The notes under the pieces: generated by a model
What the model saw: the letters and a program-made list of their open reading frames with translations, nothing else
Database searches by the model: none
What the model was told of the DNA's origin: nothing
Made by a program: the position numbers and the translations under genes
Part shown: piece after piece, positions 37,223 to 45,959 of the stretch
How the letters are laid out: each line of letters opens with the position of its first letter
How positions within the stretch are numbered: the stretch's first letter is position 1
Origin: Bacteroidia bacterium
Lineage (GTDB): Bacteria > Bacteroidota > Bacteroidia > AKYH767-A > OLB10
Length of the DNA stretch: 64,000 bases
Reading direction: 5' to 3'
Assembly: GCA_037045145.1 (NCBI GenBank)
Contig: JBAOIA010000012.1
Location: 744,001 to 808,000, forward strand

Positions 37223-38856
37223 AGCTTTACTATTTTAACATACAATTGACTATTTTCATTAAACACTTTGACAATATACATTCCTTTGGCAAATTGGCTC
37301 AAATCAATACTTTGATTATCGCATCGAATATTTTCTGACATGATGATATTTCCATTTAGATTCAATACTTCAAATTTCCATTTACTAGTGACATCACTTA
37401 CCTTAATGAAAAAATTCTCCAGAACTAAAGTCGGTTGCACTTGGATTCCTATTTCCAAATTGGAGTCCAATTTACCTGTTGAAGTTTTACATATTATAGA
37501 ATTGCTAGTGAAATAACTACTACTGTAAAATTGTATAGTTGAATCTAAACTCGCCAACAAAGTGTCAGTAATCAAATCATTGGTAATTTCATCTGAACCT
37601 ACTATTTCAGGGCTTGTAAAAAATGGCACAGCTAAGTTAAGACAATTTGAATGCCCCAAACTATCGGTTTTAAAAAGGCAAAGATGCGCACTATTAGATT
37701 TCCACAAAGGCAAAAAACCTATAAAGCCAGTGTCATTGTTTGACTTAATAATTGCTTCTAATGGATATGAAAGAGCATAGCCATTGGCTTGTGCCATACT
37801 GTTAACCCATTGTATTTGGAACAAACTATCACATTTGATTAAAAACTGACCTGCATCAAAGACAATATTACGTTCATCAAATGTCAAAGTGTTGAATGTT
37901 TGTGATCCATAAGTTTCATCACCAAACCTAGTTGAATAAAGTTCGTTACCCATGCTATCCAATTGTTGCAAAATAACATCATCTTTACCATTGGTAAATT
38001 GGGTTGGATACCACTGTGTTGAAAAAACGTTGAGTATTTCTCCATTATCAAAGACAACAACTTTACCTGCTTGGCACACGCCTTTACCATAAGAAGGTAT
38101 TGTAGGAAATAATGGGTTGCCAATTCGTTTGAACCACACTATGTTACCTAGCTTATCTAAAGTTGCTACAATTATATCTCTTCTGAATGGGTTAAAAGGT
38201 ACATTCTGATAATTAATTGTATCCGTAAACATACCTTGTAAAACAAAATTACTATTAATAGTTTCAGTTATGACATTAAATCCAGCTTCACATTTTCCAC
38301 TATACATTTTACCCCAAATTAATTGCAGATTACTATCTGATTGAAAAACTATGAATCGCCTATCATTAATCGCTAAAGGCGGAATATTTCCATAATTTAT
38401 ACCTCCACAAAAAGTTAAATTACCATTACTACTTTCGATTACATCAAAAACTCCAATAGAGTCAGATGGCATGATCTTCTTTATTGCAATGACATTACCA
38501 ATAGAATCAGTTTTAATTATAAAGTTATAACTAGTAAAATTAAGCGGATTAAATGCTGCTCCTATACTTAAGAACTGTTTGTTTTTTAACCGAATTGTCT
38601 TGGTTAAAGTCAGATTTGAAGAAGAATCTTCAATATTTTTCGCCCAAAGAAAATTTCCTTCATCATCAACAGATAGAATCAAACCAAATTCCTTACTTGA
38701 ATTCCATGATGCTCCAAATGCAATATAACCTATATCAAGATTAAAAGCATCATATACTCTTATACTATCGTATACTTTTGAAAAAATTTCTTGCCCTTTC
38801 AAATTTATGGAAGTTAATCCCAATAAAATACAGCAGACATATTGTTTCAGATTCAT
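37219..38856 (-). CDS. B2: propeller-like T9SS protein, B family, divergent signal peptide
   Basis: The 545-residue protein starts MNLKQYVCCILLGLTSINLKG, unlike the MSRYFLVL start of the other four B proteins. The body shows the same kind of repeat (GNFLWAKNIED, LQLIWGKMYSG, LGNIVWFKRIGN, DSMGNELYSTRFGD, FQIQWVNSM). It ends in a T9SS sorting tail (VQPTLVLENFFIKV to LYVKIVKL). It starts 12 bp after the A1 stop and its own stop overlaps A2 (ATGA). Its independent signal peptide suggests it did not take part in the exchange that homogenised the other B leaders. Confidence 0.87.
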   Translation of the reverse strand: MNLKQYVCCILLGLTSINLKGQEIFSKVYDSIRVYDAFNLDIGYIAFGASWNSSKEFGLILSVDDEGNFLWAKNIEDSSSNLTLTKTIRLKNKQFLSIGAAFNPLNFTSYNFIIKTDSIGNVIAIKKIMPSDSIGVFDVIESSNGNLTFCGGINYGNIPPLAINDRRFIVFQSDSNLQLIWGKMYSGKCEAGFNVITETINSNFVLQGMFTDTINYQNVPFNPFRRDIIVATLDKLGNIVWFKRIGNPLFPTIPSYGKGVCQAGKVVVFDNGEILNVFSTQWYPTQFTNGKDDVILQQLDSMGNELYSTRFGDETYGSQTFNTLTFDERNIVFDAGQFLIKCDSLFQIQWVNSMAQANGYALSYPLEAIIKSNNDTGFIGFLPLWKSNSAHLCLFKTDSLGHSNCLNLAVPFFTSPEIVGSDEITNDLITDTLLASLDSTIQFYSSSYFTSNSIICKTSTGKLDSNLEIGIQVQPTLVLENFFIKVSDVTSKWKFEVLNLNGNIIMSENIRCDNQSIDLSQFAKGMYIVKVFNENSQLYVKIVKL

Positions 38857-38868
38857 GGTTGGAATACT

Positions 38869-40851
38869 TTAAGTTAAATCTGGACCTGCAGAACCTCCGG
38901 CCGATGTGGGTGTGATATACACATTGCTGCCACTCATGGCATGAAAACCCTCTTTTAAATAAATTACTTCTCCGGCCTGCAAGGTTATGTTACTGCCGCT
39001 TTGTGCTATGTAATTTTGCTTTGGAATATCCTGATCGGGGTCAACATTGCTGCCTGCATATATTTCGCGAATGGCTTTATAGTGCAGCGGAAGGGTTTGT
39101 GTAATATCACCATTTTGCAAATACTGCACATCGTTGTAGTTGCGCAGCACAGCACCGCTTAAGGTCTGAATTTTAAAACGTGTGTTGGCTCTGTCGAAGC
39201 TATGATCTTCTTTGCCATAGTGTGCCGGATAATCGTCAAACTGCAGGGTGGCACCTTGTTTCACATCAAAGGTGCAGTCAAACAGGCGCACACAATTCTG
39301 CACCGTTAGCTTGCTGTTGTTTTCAAGGTAATAGCGCGAGGCATACAGATGCTGCGTTGCCGGTAGTGCCGACAGCGGAAAGTTAATGGCATCGGTTGTG
39401 TTTTCTGTGGTAAGGTCTGTCTTAACAGGCACCTCTCTTAAATCGGTATTGGCATCGCAGCCGTTCTCTGCTATGCGTGAAGCCAGCGCTTCTGCCTCAT
39501 TGGGATAAACACCTCTGATGGTTTTAAAAGTATAATCTTGCGGAAACACAAAGTTACTTGCTGTGATGGTAGCCTCGCTGGGGTTATATATTTCTTTTTC
39601 TGTTGGGTTGATGATGTTTAAATCGGTGTTTTGGTCTATAAAGTAACTATGGCGGATGCCGGGTAGTGGAGCTATTTGACTACTTTGATTCAATTCATAT
39701 CCTGCAAGATATTGTGAGCGTGAACTCCTTAATGGTGAAGAGTACAAAGTATATGGCGATGGGTAAATAAAATCAACGAATGGTCCCGTTGCAAAGGAAT
39801 TACCAGGTAAAGGCAAATTGCATGGCGGATTATTGCATAGAGGATTCGGAGGTAGCTCAGCTGTAGGGAAATAATTTAATGCGCCTCCGGGTAAAATCAA
39901 ATCATTATTATAATAATCATCATACTCATGTGGCTTATCATAATTACCCGCATTATCCTGGTGAAGGTTAGTAATAATTTCAGGAACAAAAATTACATCA
40001 TGTGTATCATCAGCACCACTTATTGCATTTATTGGTACAAACGGATAATAACGCATTCTACCTCTGGTATTGTCATAATAAAAAGAATAGGATAATACAA
40101 TATTTGAAGGTGAAGCATTTACTCCGTTATGTAAATTTAATGTATGTTTAATTACGGTGTGAGGTATTGCTTTCCTATCTTCATTGCCATTACTGTTTCC
40201 AATACCGTTTGTAGCTTCAAAAGCTGCTGATACAAGTGTGTTGGCAATATATGGGCTACCTGCTCCTGCTAATACCCCGGAAGAATAACCACTTGCATCA
40301 ATTTTTTGAATATTAGTTTTATTATACAACTTGTTTGACCATGTTAAACCATTGACACTATAAACCCAATAATCTTCTGTTAAAGTATTTACATGTTGCG
40401 TGCTGCTTGGGTCGGGCATATATAAAAATCTATCTTGTGTACTCTCAAAATTACATCCTGGAGGATCAGAACTATTCTGATTAGTGCTGTTTGTAAAAGC
40501 ACAATTCATTGTAAAGGGGAAAGACACCATTTCATATTGGTACGAAACAGAAACGTTTGTAGGGAAAGGCACATTTTCAAATCCTAATAAATCCCACCAG
40601 AAATGTTTTCTGACACAGAGCTCATATTCTCCTAAGTAATATAAATTATTAGGCGATTTGTATGATGAAATATCACCAAAAACCATTGGATGCTCGAAGT
40701 TGTAATTTAGTGGCACATTACCTCCATAAAATATAGAAGGATATTGATTTGTTGAATAAGATAAATAAGGATTAATAATATCTTGTGATAATACAATTTG
40801 TTGTAATAAACAACACATCGCGATAATTGACAGTTGAAAACATCGTTTCAT
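38869..40851 (-). CDS. A1: A-family protein lacking the T9SS sorting tail
   Basis: The 660-residue protein has a signal peptide (ending QQIVLSQ). The copy-specific N-terminal half carries LGEYELCVRKHFWWD, VSFPFTMNCAF, IPHTVIKHTLNLH, FYYDNTRGRMRYYPF and DVIFVPE. The shared C-terminal module follows from PGIRHSYF (codon start at 39663). It stops three residues after GGSAGP (DLT, then stop), so the linker and the entire sorting domain present in A2 and A5 are missing. Without it the protein should stay in the periplasm unless another signal exists. The start overlaps the B1 stop (ATGA). Confidence 0.88.
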   Translation of the reverse strand: MKRCFQLSIIAMCCLLQQIVLSQDIINPYLSYSTNQYPSIFYGGNVPLNYNFEHPMVFGDISSYKSPNNLYYLGEYELCVRKHFWWDLLGFENVPFPTNVSVSYQYEMVSFPFTMNCAFTNSTNQNSSDPPGCNFESTQDRFLYMPDPSSTQHVNTLTEDYWVYSVNGLTWSNKLYNKTNIQKIDASGYSSGVLAGAGSPYIANTLVSAAFEATNGIGNSNGNEDRKAIPHTVIKHTLNLHNGVNASPSNIVLSYSFYYDNTRGRMRYYPFVPINAISGADDTHDVIFVPEIITNLHQDNAGNYDKPHEYDDYYNNDLILPGGALNYFPTAELPPNPLCNNPPCNLPLPGNSFATGPFVDFIYPSPYTLYSSPLRSSRSQYLAGYELNQSSQIAPLPGIRHSYFIDQNTDLNIINPTEKEIYNPSEATITASNFVFPQDYTFKTIRGVYPNEAEALASRIAENGCDANTDLREVPVKTDLTTENTTDAINFPLSALPATQHLYASRYYLENNSKLTVQNCVRLFDCTFDVKQGATLQFDDYPAHYGKEDHSFDRANTRFKIQTLSGAVLRNYNDVQYLQNGDITQTLPLHYKAIREIYAGSNVDPDQDIPKQNYIAQSGSNITLQAGEVIYLKEGFHAMSGSNVYITPTSAGGSAGPDLT

Positions 40852-42443
40852 ATTTTTACAAATTTTAATGCTTGGAAATAATTTTTATTTTTAAAAATTA
40901 AAGTATATAAACCTGAAGGGAGTTCTAAAAGTGAAATATTGTTAATAGGCTGAGGTAAAATTTCCATCTTTAGTATTAAATTGCCACTCACTGAATAAAT
41001 AAATAGCTGAGATTTTGAATAATCATTTGAAAGGTAAAGTACTCTCAAAAAATCTGTTACAATATGATTATGTAAAGCAATGATGGTGTTTTGCTTTGAA
41101 AACTCATCTTCAAAATTAGTTGAAGTCAAGCATTGTAGCGAATCATTTATAAGAGTATAATTTTGTGATTGATGGAAAACACCTACTACATTTATCGAAA
41201 CATTGTTTGAAGTAATTAGATTCATTTTATCAAAAGATCCTATGATACATTGTTGGTTAAAAAGAGGTGCATTAGGAACATTCTTACAGCTTATTTCACC
41301 TGAAGTATCGGTCTTGACTAGTAAAGAGTTTGAATGTGGAAGATTAGTATAATTTAAAACTCCTATATAATTTGAATCAGATATTGTTAATGAGTTGAAA
41401 ATTGATATTTGTTGTTGGTTTGGGTGATTCCTTTTAGCCCAAATAAAATTCAGATTCTCATCAGTTTTTACTAAGTGTCCATTTGTAGAAAATAGAATCT
41501 CATTAAAATTAGTACATGCAATAGTTCTTGTGTCATGTGTTCCACCTGCATCATTTCCATATTGATGGGCTACTATTTCATTACCATTCAAATCAAGTTT
41601 TTGAATGATAACATCATATTGATAGAAATTTGAAAACCAACTAACATTGAATGCATTATAAATAGAACCATTTTTCTCAGTAATATCACCATAATTTGTT
41701 ACTACTGCCGGTCCGTTACCCATGCCACTACCCACTTGATAATTACCTGATTGTTTAAACCATATAAAATTACCGGCAGTGTCTGTTTTGGCTAAAACTA
41801 AATCATTACGTGTAGGTGTTGGCGTTGTGTCATAGGCAGTACCTTGAAACAAGTAACTTCCATCACTTAACATTAAGCCTCTAATAAATTGACTTTGATA
41901 TTTATAATTAATTTGCTTAGCCCAAATGACATTCAAGTTAGAATCTGTCTTCATAATAAAAAAGTCAACTGGCCCCGAAAAAATGGCTGCACTTAGAGCA
42001 AACCCATAGGCAATAATATTTCCATTTTCTGCCTCGAACACACCACGTAAAGAGTAAATAGAATTAGAAATATAATGGGTAGTGTTTAAAATATCGCCAT
42101 TATTATTGAACTTTATTAATTTAATAGGATTACTTGTATTTGTTAAAAAAACTGCAAGATAATTCTGATCAGATGTAGCTATAATGTCAATTAAATTATG
42201 TAAGCCTATAGTATCTTCAAAAGACTTTGTCCAAATAAGCTGTCCAATACTATCAACTTTAATTATTAGTGCATTACTTTTTAAAGAACTATAAGTGTGA
42301 TTTCCACAGATCAGAAAACCTCCGTCATAGGTTTTTATCATCTTATTTGGGCCAATATTGGAGTATGTACGCTGTACTATCTGCTGCCCATTGGCGCAGT
42401 TGTAAATCAAACAGACTATTAAAACTAAAAAATAACGGCTCAT
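40848..42443 (-). CDS. B1: propeller-like T9SS protein, B family
   Basis: The 531-residue protein starts MSRYFLVLIVCLIYNCANGQ. It repeats QLIWTKSFEDT, LNVIWAKQINY, GNFIWFKQSGN and LNFIWAKRNHP, spaced as in a beta-propeller. It ends in a C-terminal sorting-tail-like domain (ALHNHIVTDFLRVLYLSN to FQALKFVKI), less canonical than in the other B proteins. The ATG overlaps the gene C stop (ATGA) and the stop overlaps A1 (ATGA), so C, B1 and A1 are read in one chain. Confidence 0.86.
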   Translation of the reverse strand: MSRYFLVLIVCLIYNCANGQQIVQRTYSNIGPNKMIKTYDGGFLICGNHTYSSLKSNALIIKVDSIGQLIWTKSFEDTIGLHNLIDIIATSDQNYLAVFLTNTSNPIKLIKFNNNGDILNTTHYISNSIYSLRGVFEAENGNIIAYGFALSAAIFSGPVDFFIMKTDSNLNVIWAKQINYKYQSQFIRGLMLSDGSYLFQGTAYDTTPTPTRNDLVLAKTDTAGNFIWFKQSGNYQVGSGMGNGPAVVTNYGDITEKNGSIYNAFNVSWFSNFYQYDVIIQKLDLNGNEIVAHQYGNDAGGTHDTRTIACTNFNEILFSTNGHLVKTDENLNFIWAKRNHPNQQQISIFNSLTISDSNYIGVLNYTNLPHSNSLLVKTDTSGEISCKNVPNAPLFNQQCIIGSFDKMNLITSNNVSINVVGVFHQSQNYTLINDSLQCLTSTNFEDEFSKQNTIIALHNHIVTDFLRVLYLSNDYSKSQLFIYSVSGNLILKMEILPQPINNISLLELPSGLYTLIFKNKNYFQALKFVKI

Positions 42444-43987
42444 GGTTTTTGAGATTTGAGTTTTTTGTTCTCTTGTTCTAATTTGCTGATACGCTTCTCC
42501 AATGCAATTATATGAAGGTACATCTCTTCAATAGTTTGCTGTTGCTGTACCTGCAATGCGCCTATGTCTTGCCCTTCTGATGCCACGGTTGCAGCCGAAG
42601 CAAATCCCGGCAGGTGTTTATTGCTTTCAACAAATTGTTCTACATCAGATAGGCTCTTTAATTTGTAATCGTCAGCAAAAACATAATCAGGCCAGGATTG
42701 TGCAGGATTAACAATGCGCATTTCGCGCACACCGGCTGCACCTTCTACAATCAGTTTATAGTTGCTGATGGCATTTAAATCTTGCTGGCTGATGCCAATA
42801 CCCATTTTGCCATTTACCAGCAGGTTGTTGTTTGCTGTCAGGTCGCCACTATTGGCTTTGCCTACAAAAACATCTTTGCCACAGTAATAGTTTATCAATA
42901 GTCGGTTGGAATTAGGGGCTGTATTGTTTCCCTGTGCCTCAATAATACTATTGAAACCATCAAAACCCATTTCCAAAATACTTAATGTTCCAAATGGGTT
43001 ACTGTTATTGGTAATTACATCGTAAAGTTGAATGGTGCCTTTAAATTGATTTATCAATGGCGTGTTTAATGATGGATTGCAATTAGGGTTTACAGAAAGT
43101 AGGTTAACATCAGGGTCGGTACCAAAACTCAAAATATCAGGAATGCCTGTAGTAGCCGGCCTGAATGCAATTTTTGCATTGTTTTTAAATAATAATGACT
43201 GTTCAAGATTGATATTGTTTTTAAAGTTTGTAGTTCCGTTAGCTGCTATCCTCAACCTTTCCTTGCCATTTGTTTTAAACACCAGGTCTATACTATCGTT
43301 GGTGCCAATAAAATTATCAGCAGGGTTGCTGCTTGTGTTGCCAAACATAGTCCAGTCGTCACGCTCTGGTTGCTTCAATACAATGCTGTTAGATATTTTG
43401 CAGCCATTGGCATCAAGGATAGTAAAATAGTTTTCTCCTGCACAAAGGTTTGTTGGTGCTAAACCTGTTTGGTTGCCGGGATACCATGTACAATTGTAGG
43501 GTTGCACACCACCTGCTACAACTACCGGTGCCATACCATTACAAGCGCCAAAGCTGCTTATGTTGTAATCGTTACCATAAATAAAGGGTTCCGGTTTTTC
43601 TGCTTGCAAAGGCTCGGGTTGCGTAAGGGTAATAAATGCTTCAACGGTCTGACTGCTGCTGTCTGTCACGCGAACAAAATAATAGCCTGCTGCCAGATTG
43701 TTGAGTGTGGCAACGCTGTCGCCATTGCTCCATTCAAAACGGTAGGGTGGTGTGCCACCTGTGGCACTAACACTTAATGTTCCGTTTTGCTGGCCAAAAC
43801 ATGCAATGTGGTAGCCATTGAAATTAGATGCATTGAGTGCAGCCTGCATTTGTGCATTAGAAAATGTGTTAACAAAAACAGAGAGTGCAATTACAAAAGT
43901 AACTGCTGCTGCGGAGGGGGGGGGGGGGGGGTAAAAGACTTTTTCATTGGTAGAGGATTTTAAAATTCGATTGTAAATATACTGCAT
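42440..43987 (-). CDS. Gene C: SprB-repeat and coiled-coil surface protein with a C16 tract
   Basis: The open frame from 43987 gives 515 residues: poly-Pro from a C16 run, a signal-peptide core (VTFVIALSVFVNTFSNAQ), two SprB-like repeats (about 50-210), a beta-rich stalk with TNGKERLRI, and a C-terminal region WPDYVFADDYKLKSLSDVEQF followed by a trimer-type coiled coil (LEKRISKLEQENKKLKSQ). No T9SS tail is seen; the C-terminal pattern is common in fibre-like Bacteroidota proteins. The ATG at 43987 lies on the -7 box, so the better start is ATG 43947 (MKKSFT), which with 16 C is out of frame and stops after about 20 codons. See findings. Confidence 0.82.
   Translation of the reverse strand: MQYIYNRILKSSTNEKVFYPPPPPSAAAVTFVIALSVFVNTFSNAQMQAALNASNFNGYHIACFGQQNGTLSVSATGGTPPYRFEWSNGDSVATLNNLAAGYYFVRVTDSSSQTVEAFITLTQPEPLQAEKPEPFIYGNDYNISSFGACNGMAPVVVAGGVQPYNCTWYPGNQTGLAPTNLCAGENYFTILDANGCKISNSIVLKQPERDDWTMFGNTSSNPADNFIGTNDSIDLVFKTNGKERLRIAANGTTNFKNNINLEQSLLFKNNAKIAFRPATTGIPDILSFGTDPDVNLLSVNPNCNPSLNTPLINQFKGTIQLYDVITNNSNPFGTLSILEMGFDGFNSIIEAQGNNTAPNSNRLLINYYCGKDVFVGKANSGDLTANNNLLVNGKMGIGISQQDLNAISNYKLIVEGAAGVREMRIVNPAQSWPDYVFADDYKLKSLSDVEQFVESNKHLPGFASAATVASEGQDIGALQVQQQQTIEEMYLHIIALEKRISKLEQENKKLKSQKP
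43916..43931. repeat. Homopolymer G16 (C16 in gene C)
   Basis: Sixteen consecutive G on the plus strand, lying in the signal-peptide region of gene C on the minus strand. It is a classic slipped-strand site. With 17 or 14 C, the ATG at 43947 would read MKKSFTP-Pro run-SAAAVTFVIALSV in frame. Confidence 0.9.
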
Positions 43988-44003
43988 GTTTTTTAAAATG
44001 CAA
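43974..44003 (-). promoter_or_regulatory. Promoter of the gene C-B-A operon
   Basis: On the minus strand TTG (44003-44001), 19 bp, then TATATTTA (43981-43974), one base off the TAnnTTTG -7 box and with the standard spacing to a -33 TTG. The predicted transcript would start near 43967, about 20 nt before ATG 43947 and downstream of ATG 43987. Confidence 0.6.
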
Positions 44004-44081
44004 CTATTTTTTTATTGTGATAAACCCATCTTTAGTTTCAATGATGCTATTTGCTTTCTTTGTAGGGTTAAAAAAAACTTA

Positions 44082-45227
44082 GTGATTAAACTATTAACCA
44101 TCATAGGCGCACGTCCGCAAATTATTAAAGCTGCAGCTATCAGCAGGGCTATTAAAAATGCTTTCAGCCATAAAATTAAAGAAGTGATTGTGCATACGGG
44201 GCAACACTACGATGAAAAAATGTCTGCTGTATTTTTCAACGAGCTTCAAATTCCGGCAGAAGATTACAACCTGAAAACAGGCTCCGGTAGTCATGCCATG
44301 CAGACAGCAGAAATCATGCGCCTGCTCGAGCCTGTATTATTAAAAGAAAAACCTCAGGCCGTGTTGGTTTATGGAGATACCAACTCAACACTTGCCGGTG
44401 CTTTAGCTGCCAGTAAACTTCATATCCCCTTAGTACATGTTGAGGCTGGTATGCGATCATTCAATAAACTGATGCCTGAAGAGATTAACCGTATCTGTTG
44501 CGATCATGTTTCTACACTGTTGTTTTCGCCAACACAAACCGGAGTTAGAAATTTAGCCCACGAAGGTTTTTCTGAAAAAACGGCACCTCCCTACTCTATC
44601 AACAATCCGAAAATATTTGCCTGTGGTGATGTGATGTATGACAACTCCCTCTATTTTTCCACTGAAGCTAAAGTCAAATCAAAAATTCTTGAGTCTTTAA
44701 GCATTTCATCCGGGCAATTTATTTTATGTACCATACACCGCGACAACAATACCGATGTTGCCGAAAACCTGCAAGCTATTTTTAAAGCATTAAACAATAT
44801 TTCACTATCAGCAAATCAACCCATTGTCATACCCCTACATCCGCGAACGGCAAAAGCAATTGCACAGAACCATGAAGATGTATTGTGGCAAGACATTGCT
44901 AAGAACAGATTGATAAAAATTATTGAGCCGGTTTCTTTTATGGATATGATTCGTCTTGAAAGTGAATGCAGCTTAATCATTACCGACTCAGGCGGAGTTC
45001 AAAAGGAATCCTACTTTTTTAAAAAACCTTGTATCATATTAAGAAATGAAACCGAATGGGTTGAATTGGTTGAAGCCGGTACAGCTATTATTGCCGGTGC
45101 AGATTCTGAAAAAATTGCAGCTGCTTATCATACACTAAAAACAGCATCATTACATTTCCCTGCAATTTTCGGTGATGGCAAAGCTGCTGAATTTATTTGT
45201 AATGAAGTTTTAGCAGCCTTTAATTAG
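44082..45227 (+). CDS. wecB: UDP-N-acetylglucosamine 2-epimerase (non-hydrolysing)
   Basis: The product has 381 residues from GTG 44082 (MIKLLTIIGARPQIIKAAAIS). The frame is open upstream to 43986, but the 32 extra codons do not look like the family, which starts at the GARPQ motif. It interconverts UDP-GlcNAc and UDP-ManNAc for envelope polysaccharides. Visible are the conserved VHTGQHYDEKMS, VYGDTNSTLAGALAASKL, HVEAGMRSF, MPEEINRICCDHVS, TIHRDNNTD, ITDSGGVQKES and LRNETEWVEL. It is divergent from gene C and followed 26 bp later by a nuclease-like gene. Confidence 0.95.
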   Translation: MIKLLTIIGARPQIIKAAAISRAIKNAFSHKIKEVIVHTGQHYDEKMSAVFFNELQIPAEDYNLKTGSGSHAMQTAEIMRLLEPVLLKEKPQAVLVYGDTNSTLAGALAASKLHIPLVHVEAGMRSFNKLMPEEINRICCDHVSTLLFSPTQTGVRNLAHEGFSEKTAPPYSINNPKIFACGDVMYDNSLYFSTEAKVKSKILESLSISSGQFILCTIHRDNNTDVAENLQAIFKALNNISLSANQPIVIPLHPRTAKAIAQNHEDVLWQDIAKNRLIKIIEPVSFMDMIRLESECSLIITDSGGVQKESYFFKKPCIILRNETEWVELVEAGTAIIAGADSEKIAAAYHTLKTASLHFPAIFGDGKAAEFICNEVLAAFN

Positions 45228-45253
45228 CTACATTTACAGAAACATTTTTTTCT

Positions 45254-45958
45254 GTGAAACATATTCTCTCCAAGTCAAGTTATATACGCAGCCTGCAATG
45301 TCTAAAGTCTTTATATTTTTATAAGTTTAACTACAAAGACCGCGACCCGATTAGTCCGGAGCAACAAAAAAAATTTGATCACGGACATCAATATGGAAAA
45401 ATTGCACACAAGCTTTTTCCGGGCGGTATTGATGTATCGCCAGCAACTCCATTTGAGTATGCCTCATCAGCAAAACAAACACATTCATTATTATTAAAAC
45501 AACAACCTGTAATTTACGAAGCGGCTTTTATTGCCAATGAAGTTGTAGTCGCATTGGATATTTTAGTACGCAAAGGTGGCTTGCTTCATGCATTTGAAGT
45601 AAAAAGTTCAACGGCTATCAATCAAACCATTTTAAATGATGCAGCATTACAATACTACATCATTACCGAAGCAGGATTTGAATTGGAAGACTTCAGCATC
45701 ATTCACCTAAAACCAGATTATAAAGACTTGCCGGATGATGATGTTAAAGCATTATTTGTCTCACAAAGTGTTAAGGAGTGGTGCATAGAGCAACTCAAAT
45801 TTGTTAAAGAACATATTTTAATTGCCAAAGAAGTAATCCAAAGTAAAAAAATGCCCCATAAAGAACAGGGCGAACATTGCAATTCGCCCTACCCTTGTGA
45901 TTTTAAAAATATCTGCAATAAGAGCAACTCCTTTGACTCGGGGAGTTTGTTTGGATAA
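45254..45958 (+). CDS. Cas4/RecB-like PD-(D/E)XK nuclease domain, DUF2779-type N-terminus
   Basis: The 234-residue protein starts at GTG 45254. It resembles the N-terminal nuclease domain of DUF2779-type proteins: an opening LSKSSYIRSLQCLKSLYFYK with a Cys, DPISPEQQKKFDHGHQYG, the catalytic pattern ALDILVRKGGLLHAFEVKSS (Asp, then E-x-K), and a C-terminal Cys group (HCNSPYPCDFKNIC) which with the first Cys could bind an Fe-S cluster. Full DUF2779 proteins are roughly twice as long; here the frame stops right after the Cys group. It may be a stand-alone short form or a truncated gene. No cas genes or array are nearby, so it should not be called cas4. Confidence 0.78.
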   Translation: MKHILSKSSYIRSLQCLKSLYFYKFNYKDRDPISPEQQKKFDHGHQYGKIAHKLFPGGIDVSPATPFEYASSAKQTHSLLLKQQPVIYEAAFIANEVVVALDILVRKGGLLHAFEVKSSTAINQTILNDAALQYYIITEAGFELEDFSIIHLKPDYKDLPDDDVKALFVSQSVKEWCIEQLKFVKEHILIAKEVIQSKKMPHKEQGEHCNSPYPCDFKNICNKSNSFDSGSLFG

Positions 45959-45959
45959 A

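Noticed and set aside
26639..43987. CRISPR array or phage tail region as explanation for the repeats
   Set aside because: Repeats are coding, of kilobase size, with signal peptides and T9SS tails; no short regular spacers and no phage genes are present.
43986..44081. First 32 codons of the wecB open frame
   Set aside because: They precede the family's normal start at the GARPQ region and overlap the divergent promoter of gene C; GTG 44082 fits better.
45254..45958. Annotation as cas4
   Set aside because: No cas1, cas2 or array nearby; motif order fits the DUF2779-type nuclease domain at least as well.
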